Below are positions 45,935-56,808 of a stretch of DNA of 64,000 bases, one piece after another (within the stretch, counting starts at the first letter, position 1; each line of letters opens with the position of its first letter). This DNA is from Eutypella sp. D-1 (lineage: Eukaryota; Ascomycota; Sordariomycetes; Xylariales; Diatrypaceae). The position numbers were made by a program, and so were the translations under genes. The stretch is taken from the NCBI GenBank assembly GCA_023313575.1, contig JAJTTP010000006.1:124001-188000 (forward strand), written 5' to 3'. The notes under the pieces are model-generated. The model worked only from the letters and a program-made list of their open reading frames with translations, was not told the origin of the DNA and searched no databases.

Positions 45935-47734
45935 ATGGAGGCAACCGACAAAACATCCGGCGGCTCACGAGGAGTGCGATACGAATATGAGCCTCTAAAC
46001 TCGAAAGTTACATTCCGTATCTTGGAGTTGCTGCCCGGCAATGAAGATGACCCTGTCTCATATCGTTTACATGCGGCGAATTGGGACCCTCCCCCTCCGT
46101 ACGAAGCGATTTCGTACGCGTGGGGCGATGTTAACGACACGACACTCTCGTTCTGTCATGGTCTCCCACTCTTTATAACGCGGAGTCTAAAAGACGGACT
46201 GGTCGCGATGCGATTCAAAGACCGCTCTAGGCTCCTCTGGGCTGACGCTATCTGCATCGACCAATCGAACTATGCCGAGCGAGGACATCAGGTCAGCCAG
46301 ATGCGGCTTATATACGAAAAAGCCACGAACGTGCTTGTTTGGCTTGGGAGCGATGTCAATGAACGTGCCGGGAAGGCCATGCATATGATGAACGCAATAG
46401 CCGATGATTCTACCCAAAAAGCTACCGGTAACGCCTATGAGGGCAGGGCAGGACTGAGAAAGGTCGATGAGTTATGGGATGTCTTGCCACAACGGATGTT
46501 GAAGGGCCCTCTATACAACAATACCGACAACTGGCGCACTCTTGCATGGTTCTTCTCATGGCCATGGTTTAACCGTCTCTGGGTCATCCAGGAGGTGAAT
46601 TCAAACCCCAATGTCGAGGTATTATGTGGTGGAAACCAGATCAGTTGGGACGTAGTGGCTCTCGGAGCTTCGTATATCGAGCGACACCCCAAGATCTACC
46701 TCTTTTATGATTTCCCTGCGTCTTACTACCGCAACGCCTACTACATGCGCCGGCGTCTCTGGTTTCGGGAGGTTACCTTGCCATCGCTCCTCAACTGGGG
46801 TAGGTCATTCCGAGCGACCGATCCACTGGATAGAGTCTACGCCCTAATGGGGATGCCCACATTCAGCAAGATGAGTGACCCATTGAGAGTGGACTACTCT
46901 ATTACTCCTGTTGAATTGGGGCAAAGGGTGGCGGTGAGATGCATAAAAGACATGCAGAGTCTTCGGATACTATACTACGCCCAGCATTTCAGGGAGGGCG
47001 AAAAATTCCCATCTTGGATCCCGCGTTGGGACCGAGAAGAGCAATATCGGCCAATCAATGACACCTTGAAAAAGGTCCGCTGGAAAGCCTCGGGCGACTT
47101 CAAGCCAGAATTTAGCTTCGGCAAAGGGACCTTAAAACTAGATGGTGCTGAGTTCGATGTCATCAAGTCTTGTGTTCCACTTGGCGAGTGTAGCTGGCTA
47201 GATGACGAGAGCATGTCAGACCACCCTATCCTGAAGTTTTTGGAGACGCACAGCATGGATTCCGCCTATCCTACGGGCTGCAAGTCCTTGGGCGCATTTT
47301 CCGTATCACTTACCACAGGACTAGGAGTAAACTTACGGAAAGCCTCGGAGGATATGGTGTCGTTCGAGGCGAATTTCGCTGCATATCTGAACTACCTGCT
47401 ACATCAGACGGGGCGTGTCAGATGTATCACAAGTACCCTCAAGGCCCGAGCAAAGCTAGGGGATTCGTTCGAGTACGAGAGTCTTGTAAGGAAGAAGGGC
47501 CGAAATAGATCGTTATTCTCCACGGAAGGGGGGTTTATAGGTCTTGGACCGCCGCACTGTAACCCCGGTGATCGTGTGTGCATTCTCTTCGGCGGAGAGG
47601 TGCCTTTCGTTCTACGCCCGGTCGATGGATGCTACCAGCTTGTAGGCGATGCTTACGTTCATGGGATCATGGAAGGCGAAGCATTGAGCATGCCCGGTTT
47701 TGAAGGCACCAAAGGCTGTTTCGAGATAGTATAA
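45935..47734 (+). CDS. HET-domain (heterokaryon incompatibility) protein
   Basis: A single-exon ORF of 599 aa with the HET domain near its N-terminus: YEAISYAWGD at residues 56-65, LLWADAICIDQS at 100-111, then VLVWLG after an RLIYEKA block, and WPWFNRLWVIQEV at 209-221. A later ATDPLDRVYALMGM segment is the usual downstream conserved block (TDPRDKVYALLGL-like), and a C-terminal GDRVCILFGGEVPFVLRP segment is typical of the HET-6-like group. HET proteins trigger cell death when genetically different hyphae fuse, and the domain itself is TIR-like. No NACHT or other partner domain is fused. The ATG at 45935 lies just upstream of the HET block, giving the customary short N-terminus. It sits ~1.5 kb from a decayed HET fragment on the opposite strand, suggesting a small recognition-gene cluster under turnover. 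Confidence 0.93.
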   Translation: MEATDKTSGGSRGVRYEYEPLNSKVTFRILELLPGNEDDPVSYRLHAANWDPPPPYEAISYAWGDVNDTTLSFCHGLPLFITRSLKDGLVAMRFKDRSRLLWADAICIDQSNYAERGHQVSQMRLIYEKATNVLVWLGSDVNERAGKAMHMMNAIADDSTQKATGNAYEGRAGLRKVDELWDVLPQRMLKGPLYNNTDNWRTLAWFFSWPWFNRLWVIQEVNSNPNVEVLCGGNQISWDVVALGASYIERHPKIYLFYDFPASYYRNAYYMRRRLWFREVTLPSLLNWGRSFRATDPLDRVYALMGMPTFSKMSDPLRVDYSITPVELGQRVAVRCIKDMQSLRILYYAQHFREGEKFPSWIPRWDREEQYRPINDTLKKVRWKASGDFKPEFSFGKGTLKLDGAEFDVIKSCVPLGECSWLDDESMSDHPILKFLETHSMDSAYPTGCKSLGAFSVSLTTGLGVNLRKASEDMVSFEANFAAYLNYLLHQTGRVRCITSTLKARAKLGDSFEYESLVRKKGRNRSLFSTEGGFIGLGPPHCNPGDRVCILFGGEVPFVLRPVDGCYQLVGDAYVHGIMEGEALSMPGFEGTKGCFEIV

Positions 47735-48986
47735 AGGAATGCACTATATCAAGACACCAGCTCTAGCTGCTAATAAGTTCATCGCCCGCTGAATCATTAT
47801 CTTCCCCGGGCCTGGTCCCGGCAATCTTCGAAGTAATACGTATAGATTCTGCGAAGCACGACGTCCGAACTACTCAGTATAGCCCCCATCTGGGAGCTTA
47901 TCTACCAAACCGCACCATTTTCACATTATACCTTCTATTTTACATTATAATACATTTCTGTGAGTACCGAGATCGAACGCATTACTCACGCGGCCGCATA
48001 TTACTCTTACCATGCTGCCTCGCTCGTAAGCACGAAACATAGCCAACCCCTAATAAGTGTTCGGAATTGGGATATATGCATCGTAGCTTACTAGTGAGTC
48101 TGCCTTATGTGCTTTGACTGTGGGGAATGTCGCCCGGTCGAGCCGTGAGAGCACTTTTCTTTACTTCCGTGGCCGAAATTGAAAAAGTCTATTGGTCTGT
48201 TTTCTTATAATCGGCCGTCGTACCGGTCGAGTTAGCCCCCATAGATTCGGGCTGTTAAGAAGCGGAGCTCTACTGCGAGTGACGCTTTGAACCCCTACGC
48301 TCCTGACGAGTATACCTGCGGGTTTCTCTGACATCCTCTACTCCGTACTCGGCTCCAGACTATTTGTATAAATGTTATTGCTGCCCACACAGCCACCCGG
48401 ACGGTCAAGAAGCGCTCCCCCGCGGAGACTATCAAAAGCATCCACATAACTCGCCACCTTCATCTCATGTGGAGTTCGGGTGTAAGTATCGCAGCAGAAA
48501 AGGTAGGAAAGAAAGGCACACTTTCCAATAGATGGCATCATCCGAAAAATCAAGAGGCCAATGCCCAAGTGGTTCGATGTCGTGCATATGATATAATACT
48601 TCGAAGTTAGTGATACCTCAACGGCATATGATTGATCGGGTGCGGGGGTAACCCTAGCTTGCCCAGTGGCAAGGCCACCTGTACGCACTCACCACGTTAC
48701 ATAAATATGCACCATTTCCTGCACCTTTTTGCCTGCATTGTTGCCTACCGAACTTAGCATCTTTTTACTCCTCATTTTACTCGCTATAATTCTACGCAAA
48801 GTCTATACAATACATCCCGCGCCCCAAAGCTGACAACCCCTACCGCCTTGCGTCTATAGGCAGAGATATCACGGTATCTGCATGGCGCTGACGCACATGA
48901 CATAGCCACCGAACCCATCTCTTGCCTACCATCGACTGTTACAGTGCCTGACGGGAGTTAATATACCAGGGCCACTCCCCCACATC
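47735..48986. other. Intergenic region
   Basis: A 116-aa minus ORF (48338-48688) is Cys/Ile/Ser-rich, has no recognised motif and sits in otherwise non-coding DNA. I treat it as chance. No repeats are obvious. Confidence 0.45.
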
Positions 48987-50351
48987 ATGATGGGGTTGCT
49001 TCCCCAACTCGACTTCTTGAGCTATGACCGGGCCCAGAAAGTCATGGCTGACACGTCTCAAGCACCGACTGGCAACGGGGTCAATTCCCAGTATGCCGAT
49101 ATCTTTGGAGCCTTCGGGGCTGTCCTAGGATACATAGGGGCTGAGGCTGCGACGGCCGTAACATTTGAGCGCCTGCTATGGCCCCAACGCACATTTTCAA
49201 ACTTTGGATGGCACTCAATCCCGACTATGGCATTATTAATGCCCATGGGAGGACCCAAACACAAAATCGCATTGTCGGTATTGGACCAGATGTTCTTGCA
49301 TGGGCTGTTCAAGGGACCCCATCAGGGGCATATGCTGGGCACCTCGTTCTTCCCGGAACAAGGTTGGACGTACACGATGCATGAGGACTGCGGCGAGCAC
49401 AAGGCTCACACGGAGCCCCTCCGCAACTGCATATGGCCACGGGCTCTAAGCCAGATCCCCATGCTAGCGGCCCAGAGCCCGGGGGCACCCCAGTCACCGG
49501 GGCAGATCGAGAAAGGAACGCCGGCAAATACGCAGACACTGCGTGCTCGCGTAGCTGTCAGTCACCTGACTATCTCCAGGGCGACGCCGGCGGATAAGAC
49601 CCGAGGATTCCCGTTCGTCTGGGAGGACACCAAGACCCCTTCCCCGAGAGTCTTCCTCGCGATTCTGACCTCAGAGATGACAGGAGTCGCGGTAGCAATC
49701 GGAACTTTCCTTGCCTTCCGCTCACCCTGGGCTCTTCTATGGCTTGTGTCACTCTTCGTCCGCCTCATAAGTGCATGTAGCGCGCTCCACCGCGAGCAGC
49801 TAATCTCCACCATCTCGTCTTCAGCTTCGGACGACCCATCTTCTGACTTCGAGATCCACTGCCCGCGGGCCGACGGTAACTTCATGCTCATATCGGGCCC
49901 CCCAGCGCTGGTCCTACAGTTTTTCCGGCACTACGGCCACCCGAAGCGGGACCGCATCCGTGAGGTCATCCAGTTCATCTGTGTTGTCATATTCGCGGCC
50001 CAGTTCCCGACTGAGCTGTTATGCTCCATGATCTGGATGCCGCCTGAGATTCAGTATGTCTGGCTCACGTACTACCTCTATGTCGTTATCGCGATGCACG
50101 TTACGCGGTACTGTTACGTTGGCCATTCAGCTACGACGGAGGCCAAAATCGCCCAGGCTTTTGCTGGTCAAGGCCGTGGAGCCGACGTGCCCGCCGCTGC
50201 GAGGGAAGCCTCCATCTTGTTCGGTCATGAACGCGATGATGCGCAGACTCTACGGGTAGATTTATCCGTTACTTACCATGAGCGCAATAAGGATGGCAGG
50301 GATAGGATGGAGGAACTCCTGGGCCGACCCCTTAGCCCCTCGCGACAGTGA
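48987..50351 (+). CDS. Fungal membrane protein, probable frame disturbance in 5' half
   Basis: The continuous ORF is 454 aa. Its C-terminal half is convincingly coding: FVWEDTKTPSPRVFLAIL leads into two or more hydrophobic segments (about residues 229-263), then an acidic linker, SDFEIHCPRADGNFMLISGP, FFRHYGHP and two further hydrophobic stretches (about residues 329-372). This looks like a family of uncharacterised fungal membrane proteins. In the N-terminal half, from about 49199 to 49382, the -1 frame reads far more protein-like (NPDYGIINAHGRTQTQNRIV, then a GHLVLPGTRLDVHD block, with G-first codons). The annotated frame there is rich in Trp, His, Met and Pro. Either two compensating one-base changes or unrecognised splicing are implied, so residues ~72-133 of this ORF may not be the real protein. 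Function is unknown. Confidence 0.6.
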   Translation: MMGLLPQLDFLSYDRAQKVMADTSQAPTGNGVNSQYADIFGAFGAVLGYIGAEAATAVTFERLLWPQRTFSNFGWHSIPTMALLMPMGGPKHKIALSVLDQMFLHGLFKGPHQGHMLGTSFFPEQGWTYTMHEDCGEHKAHTEPLRNCIWPRALSQIPMLAAQSPGAPQSPGQIEKGTPANTQTLRARVAVSHLTISRATPADKTRGFPFVWEDTKTPSPRVFLAILTSEMTGVAVAIGTFLAFRSPWALLWLVSLFVRLISACSALHREQLISTISSSASDDPSSDFEIHCPRADGNFMLISGPPALVLQFFRHYGHPKRDRIREVIQFICVVIFAAQFPTELLCSMIWMPPEIQYVWLTYYLYVVIAMHVTRYCYVGHSATTEAKIAQAFAGQGRGADVPAAAREASILFGHERDDAQTLRVDLSVTYHERNKDGRDRMEELLGRPLSPSRQ

Positions 50352-52802
50352 TCAATGTATCTTGACCAGCCCAGGCCTAGGGCAAGTCAAAGGACTCATC
50401 TCCAAGAAACCTGCGCACCATTTTGGGCGTGGTTATATGTACAGTTTGGCACATGGACCACAACATCAACAGCAACAGTTTGAATAGCACAAGGAGCGGT
50501 GTGGGGGCTGTGCAGAGAGCTCCGTTCATGTTGTCTGTGGAAGGTTCCAACTGCGTTGTGTGCATTTCCACAAATCTTCATACCACCCCAAGTTATATGC
50601 CATACCCAGTGTATTCTACTGATCATGAGAAAGGTCACTGGATCCAGCTACGCGCATGCTAGAATGTACCGACGCGACTTTCACTTCCGCGCGCTGCTGA
50701 TTTTGGGTCAGAGACTTTAGTCCAAAGTATTGTAATCAATGAAACAGAGCAGAGGACTGTCAAGTATTCGCTATACGGAGGGGCACTTGACTCAACACAG
50801 TTCTGTGTATGAATGCGGCTCTTTATCATGCTACGGAATGTCGCTGGCCCCTTGAAAAGTTACGGACAGACGGCACAGCCCTGGCGGCAGAAATGCAAAG
50901 GGTCGCAGTCTGCCAACCATGTCGGACTAAGGAGTGCTTGGAAGCACCGAGCCTTCTGCACCATGGCATGCGAGAATACCGTCCTGTGGTTTGCGAACAT
51001 GTGTGGCGTTCCACAATACACTTGACCGGTTGGATTCCACGGCAGCGAGGCGGAGTTGGTACCCGGTGATATGGCGAAGCGTGTGGCTGAACGTAGCCCA
51101 GGGAAGCTTATATTAAGTGATACGGGATCGAGGCTTCGTGTATCAAACCTAGAGACTTGTGTTGATGCTGGACGTTCCATTCGTTCTTGATTATCGCACA
51201 GGGCGTTTCTTATTGACATCTTGTTGATGAGGGTGCAAACACTTACGAATCTTAAGCTTTGAGTTGCGAGATCTTAGGTCAAGTTTAGTGATGGGGAGGG
51301 GGGGGGATCGGAATACTGGCCTCTTGGAGCTAGGTACAAGAAAGGTTATCATGTTGAGCTGCCATCAAGTTTGAGGAGATCTCGAGTACACCAACCCCAA
51401 CAGTGTGACGGGCCTCAGCTTTCATATATTTGAATCAGTCGTCGTGTATCCCAGCTATGTACAGTGAAACGTCGATATTGGAAAGTGCAAATTCTTGATA
51501 GAATGAGCAGTTATTGATATCGGCTTTTGAGCCTTTTATCTCCAAAGTGTGGCAGCACTGCCATCTCATCTTGTGTTTCCTAAAAAGCGCCATGGCTCAT
51601 CATTCCTGGTGTCGATTTCGGAAACCTCCCCCTTTTTAGACACAAGCAAACACAGTCGACATGGCGACCCAGGTACCTGTGTTATACAAAGTTCATCCCG
51701 CATCAACGCTTATGCAGTGTAACACATCATGGCGGCCCGGTCGAGGTCTGAAGCTCAGAATAGGCCCTGAGATAGGTGGTTTTCATCAGGCTGCCACGAC
51801 TTCCTGACTGTAATATTATCCAACTGTGTCACGCTATCTTCATAGAGCAAAGTCCTATGTATGTATTTAGCTGCAGAAAAGAAAAGACCAATAATCCCGC
51901 CAGCCTTACACGCCCTACATGCTGCATGTCATGACATGCAGGCTGCGTTTACGCCATGAACGTTTCCAAAGGGACCGTTGAGTCTACGTATGTGTTGCCT
52001 TTGGGAACCTGACGATGCAGAACGCCACTTCGCTACGTAGCTTATCAGTGATTCTAAGAACGGATTCCACTCGTAATCCCATGTTGACCGATCAGCAAAC
52101 CAACAGACTGGTAGCCCTCTCCCAGCCATGTGTAATCTATAGGTACATAATGCCAGCCGACAAACCGGTCCTCGAAGCAAGTTGCGCCTCGGTGCCGTGC
52201 GCCGAAGACGTTAGGTCACGTTCCACGACGTGCTGTACTGCTTTCTGGGATGGGCAACCCCCACGCGAAGCCATTCGCGGAGTACCGGCGCCTCGAAAGA
52301 GAGGCCTCGGAGCCCAATATAGTAATATGCTATTACCACAAGGCCGCATCAGCCAACTCTTATAGCAATCAAGGAGAGATGTCACACCGGTAAGCCCTCA
52401 CCTGCCGGCCTTGAAGTTTGCTACACGCCATGAGCTCCGACTCATCACGGAGAGATGCGTCGTCACCTTGACACGTATTCGAGAAGTGTGCAGGCATCGT
52501 CGCCCCGTTTGCCAATCTAGAGAGAAGTGAGGCGAACCGGTGCTGACCCGGGCACCCGAGGCATAGGGGATATAAATATGTCTTTGACGCCCGACTCTTT
52601 AGGATCAGGAACGCCTTCATCATCATCACCCACCTCTGCTCCCTGGATTTGTCTATCCGTCGCCGCTTGTTGTTCATCTGGCCACCTGACCCGGGCACCA
52701 TCCCTTCGGCTCTACTCGATCTCCAAACGCCCGAACAGAGGCTGCGAGTCCTTCCTCCATTACCTTATTACCCAAGTCATACACTTTGCACAGTGGGTGA
52801 CG
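50352..52802. other. Intergenic region
   Basis: 2.4 kb without a supported gene. A 119-aa minus ORF (50860-51219) overlaps 86- and 70-aa plus ORFs, and none has domain features. A G-run of nine lies at 51298-51306. The last 250 bp before 52803 is probably the promoter and leader of the next gene. Confidence 0.4.
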
Positions 52803-53612
52803 ATGGGCAAGCACTCGAAGCATTATAAAGACGAGTATTACGGGCACCATGACAAGGACCGTAGCCATAGAAGAAGGGGGAGGTCGACAACCGGAGAGTC
52901 AGCCACGGCGGGATCCACTTCGCAGTGGTCCGAGCCGTTTGACGACCCGGAAGGCGCGCCGATTTCTTGGCAGCACCGAACAACAGCGGATGGTTCGTGC
53001 ACCCACCTTTCTCACCTACCCCCTATCACTAAGTCCACTAAGTCTCCCGGGACCGCCCCCATAATTATCGGCGCCGTGTGGAGGAGTTACTAAAGCTTGG
53101 CGATAGGTGCACAAGAGTGGATTTTCACCGGCTCGCAGACAGGCACCGCTCCCGAGCACCAGTACCAGGACCCACCTGCGGACACGTCGACTTACACGAT
53201 GAATTCCGCTCAACACACGCCGGGTGCTTACGCTTACTCTAACCAGTATGGAGCGTCCACTGCCCCCAGCGTGAACCAGGCGCAGACGACCACGATGGCG
53301 GCCATGCAGACACAAATGCCCTATCAGCACCAGTACACCGCGACCGCAGGCTACGGGTACCCCTACTCCGCGGGCTATAATACAGGGACGGTCGGCGACA
53401 TGGGAGCTACGCAGCAGTACGACGCCAACTACGGCGGCGGGGAGACGACGCAGAGGCGGTCTCGTTCTAAGAGCAAGCACAAGCACAGATCGCGACGAGA
53501 CCGTAAGAGTCGGGACCGTAGGAGTCGGGACCGGAGAAGCAAGAAGGAAGAACCGCAGTGGTGGGATAGTTCGGAGGATGACGATGACGATGATGAGTAT
53601 GGTCCACTTTGA
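52803..53612 (+). CDS. Tyr/Gln-rich protein with RS-like basic region and acidic tail
   Basis: Two exons, 52803-52992 and 53107-53612, with intron ends GTTCGT..ATAG and a TACTAA-like branch near 53088; splicing joins TADG to AQEWIFTG in frame for 231 aa. The N-terminus is His/Lys/Tyr/Arg-rich (GKHSKHYKDEYYGHHDKDRS). The centre (about residues 90-178) is a low-complexity Tyr/Gln/Ala/Thr/Gly stretch. The end (about 180-231) has SRSKSKHKHRSRRD, SRDRRSRDRRSKKEE-type Arg/Ser/Lys repeats and then WWDSSEDDDDDDEY. The layout resembles RNA-binding or splicing-associated disordered proteins, but no RRM or other fold is present. Function is not assignable. Both exons are open, with consistent composition across the junction, which supports a real gene. 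An alternative is a shorter product starting in exon 2. Confidence 0.65.
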
Positions 53613-55446
53613 AGTTCGCTGCGCGGGGCCGGACTTGCTGGCATGGGCATGCAGAATGATCCCACGACGATGAAGTTTCCCCTCTTAGTAACTAGGCCAA
53701 TGGCTGTGGGTGGTTAAAATGGAAGTCTTTCACATTCGTTTGATCCATCCAGTCGTGAGTTCATGAAGTACTTGTCGTATATGTCTCGCTGTCCTGCCGG
53801 CTTGTGGCGCCAAATTAAGTTCGGGAATATATACCATATATACCTGGCAAGATGCAGTAATTTCATCCTTAACCTGAACCCGTGGACGTTGGCTAGCCCC
53901 TAATCACCGTTGGACTTCCAGAATTCAGCTGGCCCAGAAAAAGGTCGCTCCTAACTTGGTTTCACGAGAGCATGAATACTAAGGATCTGCAAGAATCAAT
54001 ACTACAATAGGTACTACAATAGGTCTACCTGTAATACGTAGACCTCGTGAGATGTTTATTCAATAAAACGATAATAAGTGTAGAGTCGGAACCGGATTTA
54101 ACTTACTTAGTACGCCTTACCTCCTTGCTTTTATACATACAAGTAGGTGAGAACCTCTAAAACCAACGTTGAAGTGTCTGGACACTCTTTATATTCACGG
54201 ATACTTCCGACTACGGAGTATGTTATCGAAATAGGCTCTACAGGTGCAGAGCTACCCGCCAATTGTTCCTATTGTATCTACTTCCGGGTATTAGGTACCT
54301 GGGTAGGTTTTAAGGTTAGGTATACAGGTGCGTACTACATTTACTTTGTAACCTAAAAAGAGCCGAACCTTCGTCCATCTCATACCCGTCGTGCCCATGT
54401 GATGGATTTCATCCCCCACCTACTTTACTTAATTAGTAGGTACTTAAGTACCTAGTAGTTACTTAGGTAGTTCATCTGTGCCCCGCACCAGACACCAACC
54501 AGACTGACCGACTTGCATCATCAACCTTCAACTAATCAACCCAACCTACTTACTACTTCCAGCTTTATCGCAGCACAACTTGGAATCAATCAATCAATCA
54601 ATCACACCCGACACAGCCATCAATCAGCCGCTTAACATAAGTATAAAACCTATTACATACCCAGATACTCAGGTACTTGAAGTTTGGTGATACGAGGTGA
54701 GTAGTAGGCCCTCAGCTACGCCGCTGTTGCACCAATCTCTTCCATCTGGGCCGTCGTGATTCGTTCCCTAGGGTTCCCTAGGTCCCGTCCATTATCGGAG
54801 CTACAGTGTGCACGAACCTGGGCACCATTGTTACTACTGGAACGTCCTGTCATGTGACGGTGGTGACGGTGGTGACGACTTCCCCTCGGCCCCATCAAGG
54901 TGATGATAACAACTCACTGACTTAAATTATCTTATCTTAGCATAGATCTTCATCTAAATTTCGTATATTCTAGCAGCACACTGTTCTAGATATCTCTGCG
55001 GAGTCTTGTGTCGCTACTTACTTTCCAACGACTCTCACAAAAGCTCCGGCCGGTAGACTACCTCTAGGTAGGTACTCCGTATAGTAAGGACCATTGGCCT
55101 GGTACGTACCGACCCCCAGCTCTCTCCCATTCTTGTTCATAGACATATATTAATAATATCGAATGGAAGTGCTGTAATTAACCCTTTAATCTAGACAACT
55201 TAAGATCATTCCCGATCATCTACGAGGTGTCTTACCCAGAGGTCAAACAGCAGGATACCTGTTAACCCGCACACTCCTTCTATCTGGGGTGGTAACAGAG
55301 ATCTTGAAACCACGGAAGACAGGGCTGTACGGAAACAGAACGTAGTCATATCAGTGTATTCGAGCTGTCTGGCCAGCTACTGCGTACCACCATTTGTTCT
55401 CAATTGTCTCGACGCGGTAAAGGGATACCGTGCTGACAGATAGAAG
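53613..55446. other. Intergenic region with GGTA/TACC motifs
   Basis: Contains many TAGGTACCT-type elements (54013-54035, 54290-54320, 54430-54475, 55060-55080) and an AATC tandem repeat near 54585-54603. ORFs are short and without features. Confidence 0.45.
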
Positions 55447-56808
55447 ATGGCACCCAATAGGGATGGGGGCGGTACCGGTGATGTAGGAGAGCAGCGCGGC
55501 CCAGAGTCTGGGTTTCGAGACCGAAATTCTCCGCAAGGTTCCATGCCGGTCTTATCAACGCCCAAGCGATCAGAAAAGACACCTTATGTAGAGGGGAGCG
55601 GCCCTTTGACCGGGTCTGGTTCCTTGACCCGCCGGATGACAAGATCTATGACCAAGGCCGAGCCTGGAACGACTTTCAGCGTTGCTGCAAGAAGTTCAGC
55701 GCGTTTGCAAGAAAGGCTTCGTAATTCTGCCACTGCCACTCCTACTACGAGATCGAGCACTCGAGTGTCCAGCTTGGAGAATGCCCCATCCATTAATTAC
55801 CACGGCAAGGGCAGTCAAAAGAACGACGTAGGCGACGAACAGTCCCGAGCCACAATTGTAGCGCTTCGCCCGACCCGACCTCAGCCTGTGGGCGAACATC
55901 ACCCTCAAGGTCTAAAAAGACCCGCATCAAGTCGCGGTATGAGCCGCAGCAAAACCGCAAAAGAGTCTACGCGAGATTCCACACCATCAGATGCCATATC
56001 CAATGGCGAAGGCGAAACCGAGCGGGCTCGCAAGAAAAGAAAGCTTGATGCCAAACCCCGGAAGCTGCCTCTGCGCCGTTCTGCACGCCTGGCCAAACCT
56101 CTCACATCCTTCCATAAATTTCCCGAGCTTCCTCCGGAGTTGCAGATGATGGTCTGGGATGCTGCAATCAACCCTCGACTAGTATATCTCCGCAACATGT
56201 TGACCCATCCTATTATACCATTTCCGAGGATCCAAAACAAGGTGCCATCTTGGTTTATGACCTGTAAACTTTCGCTCAAGATCGCGTTGCAGAATTACCA
56301 GAACATATTCCCGACCCCGTCCCGAGGTGGAACAGTCTTCCGACAGCCTATCAACCTGGACACCGATATTGTCCTGCTCGAACCCTGCTGTAACGGCTGC
56401 AGGGCCCGATACTGTGCGAGTAGAAATTTTTCCCTTGAGGATCGCGCCGCTGTTCGCAGACTCGCCGTCCAGACAGACTCGCCATTTCTACCGCCATCTG
56501 CTCCGCCGTGCTGGATCACCATCTCGGATATTTGGCCCAACGTCGAGACGATCTACTTATTGAGAACTGCCGTCAAGGGTGATGACATCCGAGAGAAGGC
56601 CATGATCAGAATCGAGGAGGGACCGCACGAGGAGAATCTCCGCAAAGATTTCGTCGAATGGAAGAAGGGACCCGGCCTTATAAATACCCTGAAGTGTATC
56701 GAGTTCGTCGCTGTTGTGGAGAAGGAGAACGTTCCGCTTCTAAAGGATCGATACAAGTCTGTAGAGGAACGGAAGACCGATCTTGTGGACGACGTCATTC
56801 TCGGATAG
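55447..56808 (+). CDS. 2EXR-domain protein with basic N-terminal extension
   Basis: A 453-aa single-exon ORF. The C-terminal half opens with FHKFPELPPELQMMVWDAA at residues 222-240, the 2EXR-domain signature of many Pezizomycotina proteins, and continues with NPRLVYLR and PSWFMTCKLSLKIAL. The ~220-residue N-terminal extension is disordered and basic. It contains TRRMTRSMTK, SSARLQERL, an RARKKRKLDAKPRK cluster (about 193-206, a probable nuclear localisation signal) and RRSARLAKP just before the domain. A pair of cysteines (EPCCNGCRARYC) in the middle could bind metal. The 2EXR domain has no established function. The start at 55447 is the first ATG after in-frame stops. It is convergent with the orphan ORF at 58452-59480. 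Confidence 0.88.
   Translation: MAPNRDGGGTGDVGEQRGPESGFRDRNSPQGSMPVLSTPKRSEKTPYVEGSGPLTGSGSLTRRMTRSMTKAEPGTTFSVAARSSARLQERLRNSATATPTTRSSTRVSSLENAPSINYHGKGSQKNDVGDEQSRATIVALRPTRPQPVGEHHPQGLKRPASSRGMSRSKTAKESTRDSTPSDAISNGEGETERARKKRKLDAKPRKLPLRRSARLAKPLTSFHKFPELPPELQMMVWDAAINPRLVYLRNMLTHPIIPFPRIQNKVPSWFMTCKLSLKIALQNYQNIFPTPSRGGTVFRQPINLDTDIVLLEPCCNGCRARYCASRNFSLEDRAAVRRLAVQTDSPFLPPSAPPCWITISDIWPNVETIYLLRTAVKGDDIREKAMIRIEEGPHEENLRKDFVEWKKGPGLINTLKCIEFVAVVEKENVPLLKDRYKSVEERKTDLVDDVILG

Noticed and set aside
48338..48688. 116-aa minus ORF
   Set aside because: Cys/Ile-rich but no motif and no coding-like periodicity seen by eye.
50860..51219. 119-aa minus ORF with several cysteines
   Set aside because: Overlaps two open plus frames, has no domain and no obvious promoter context.
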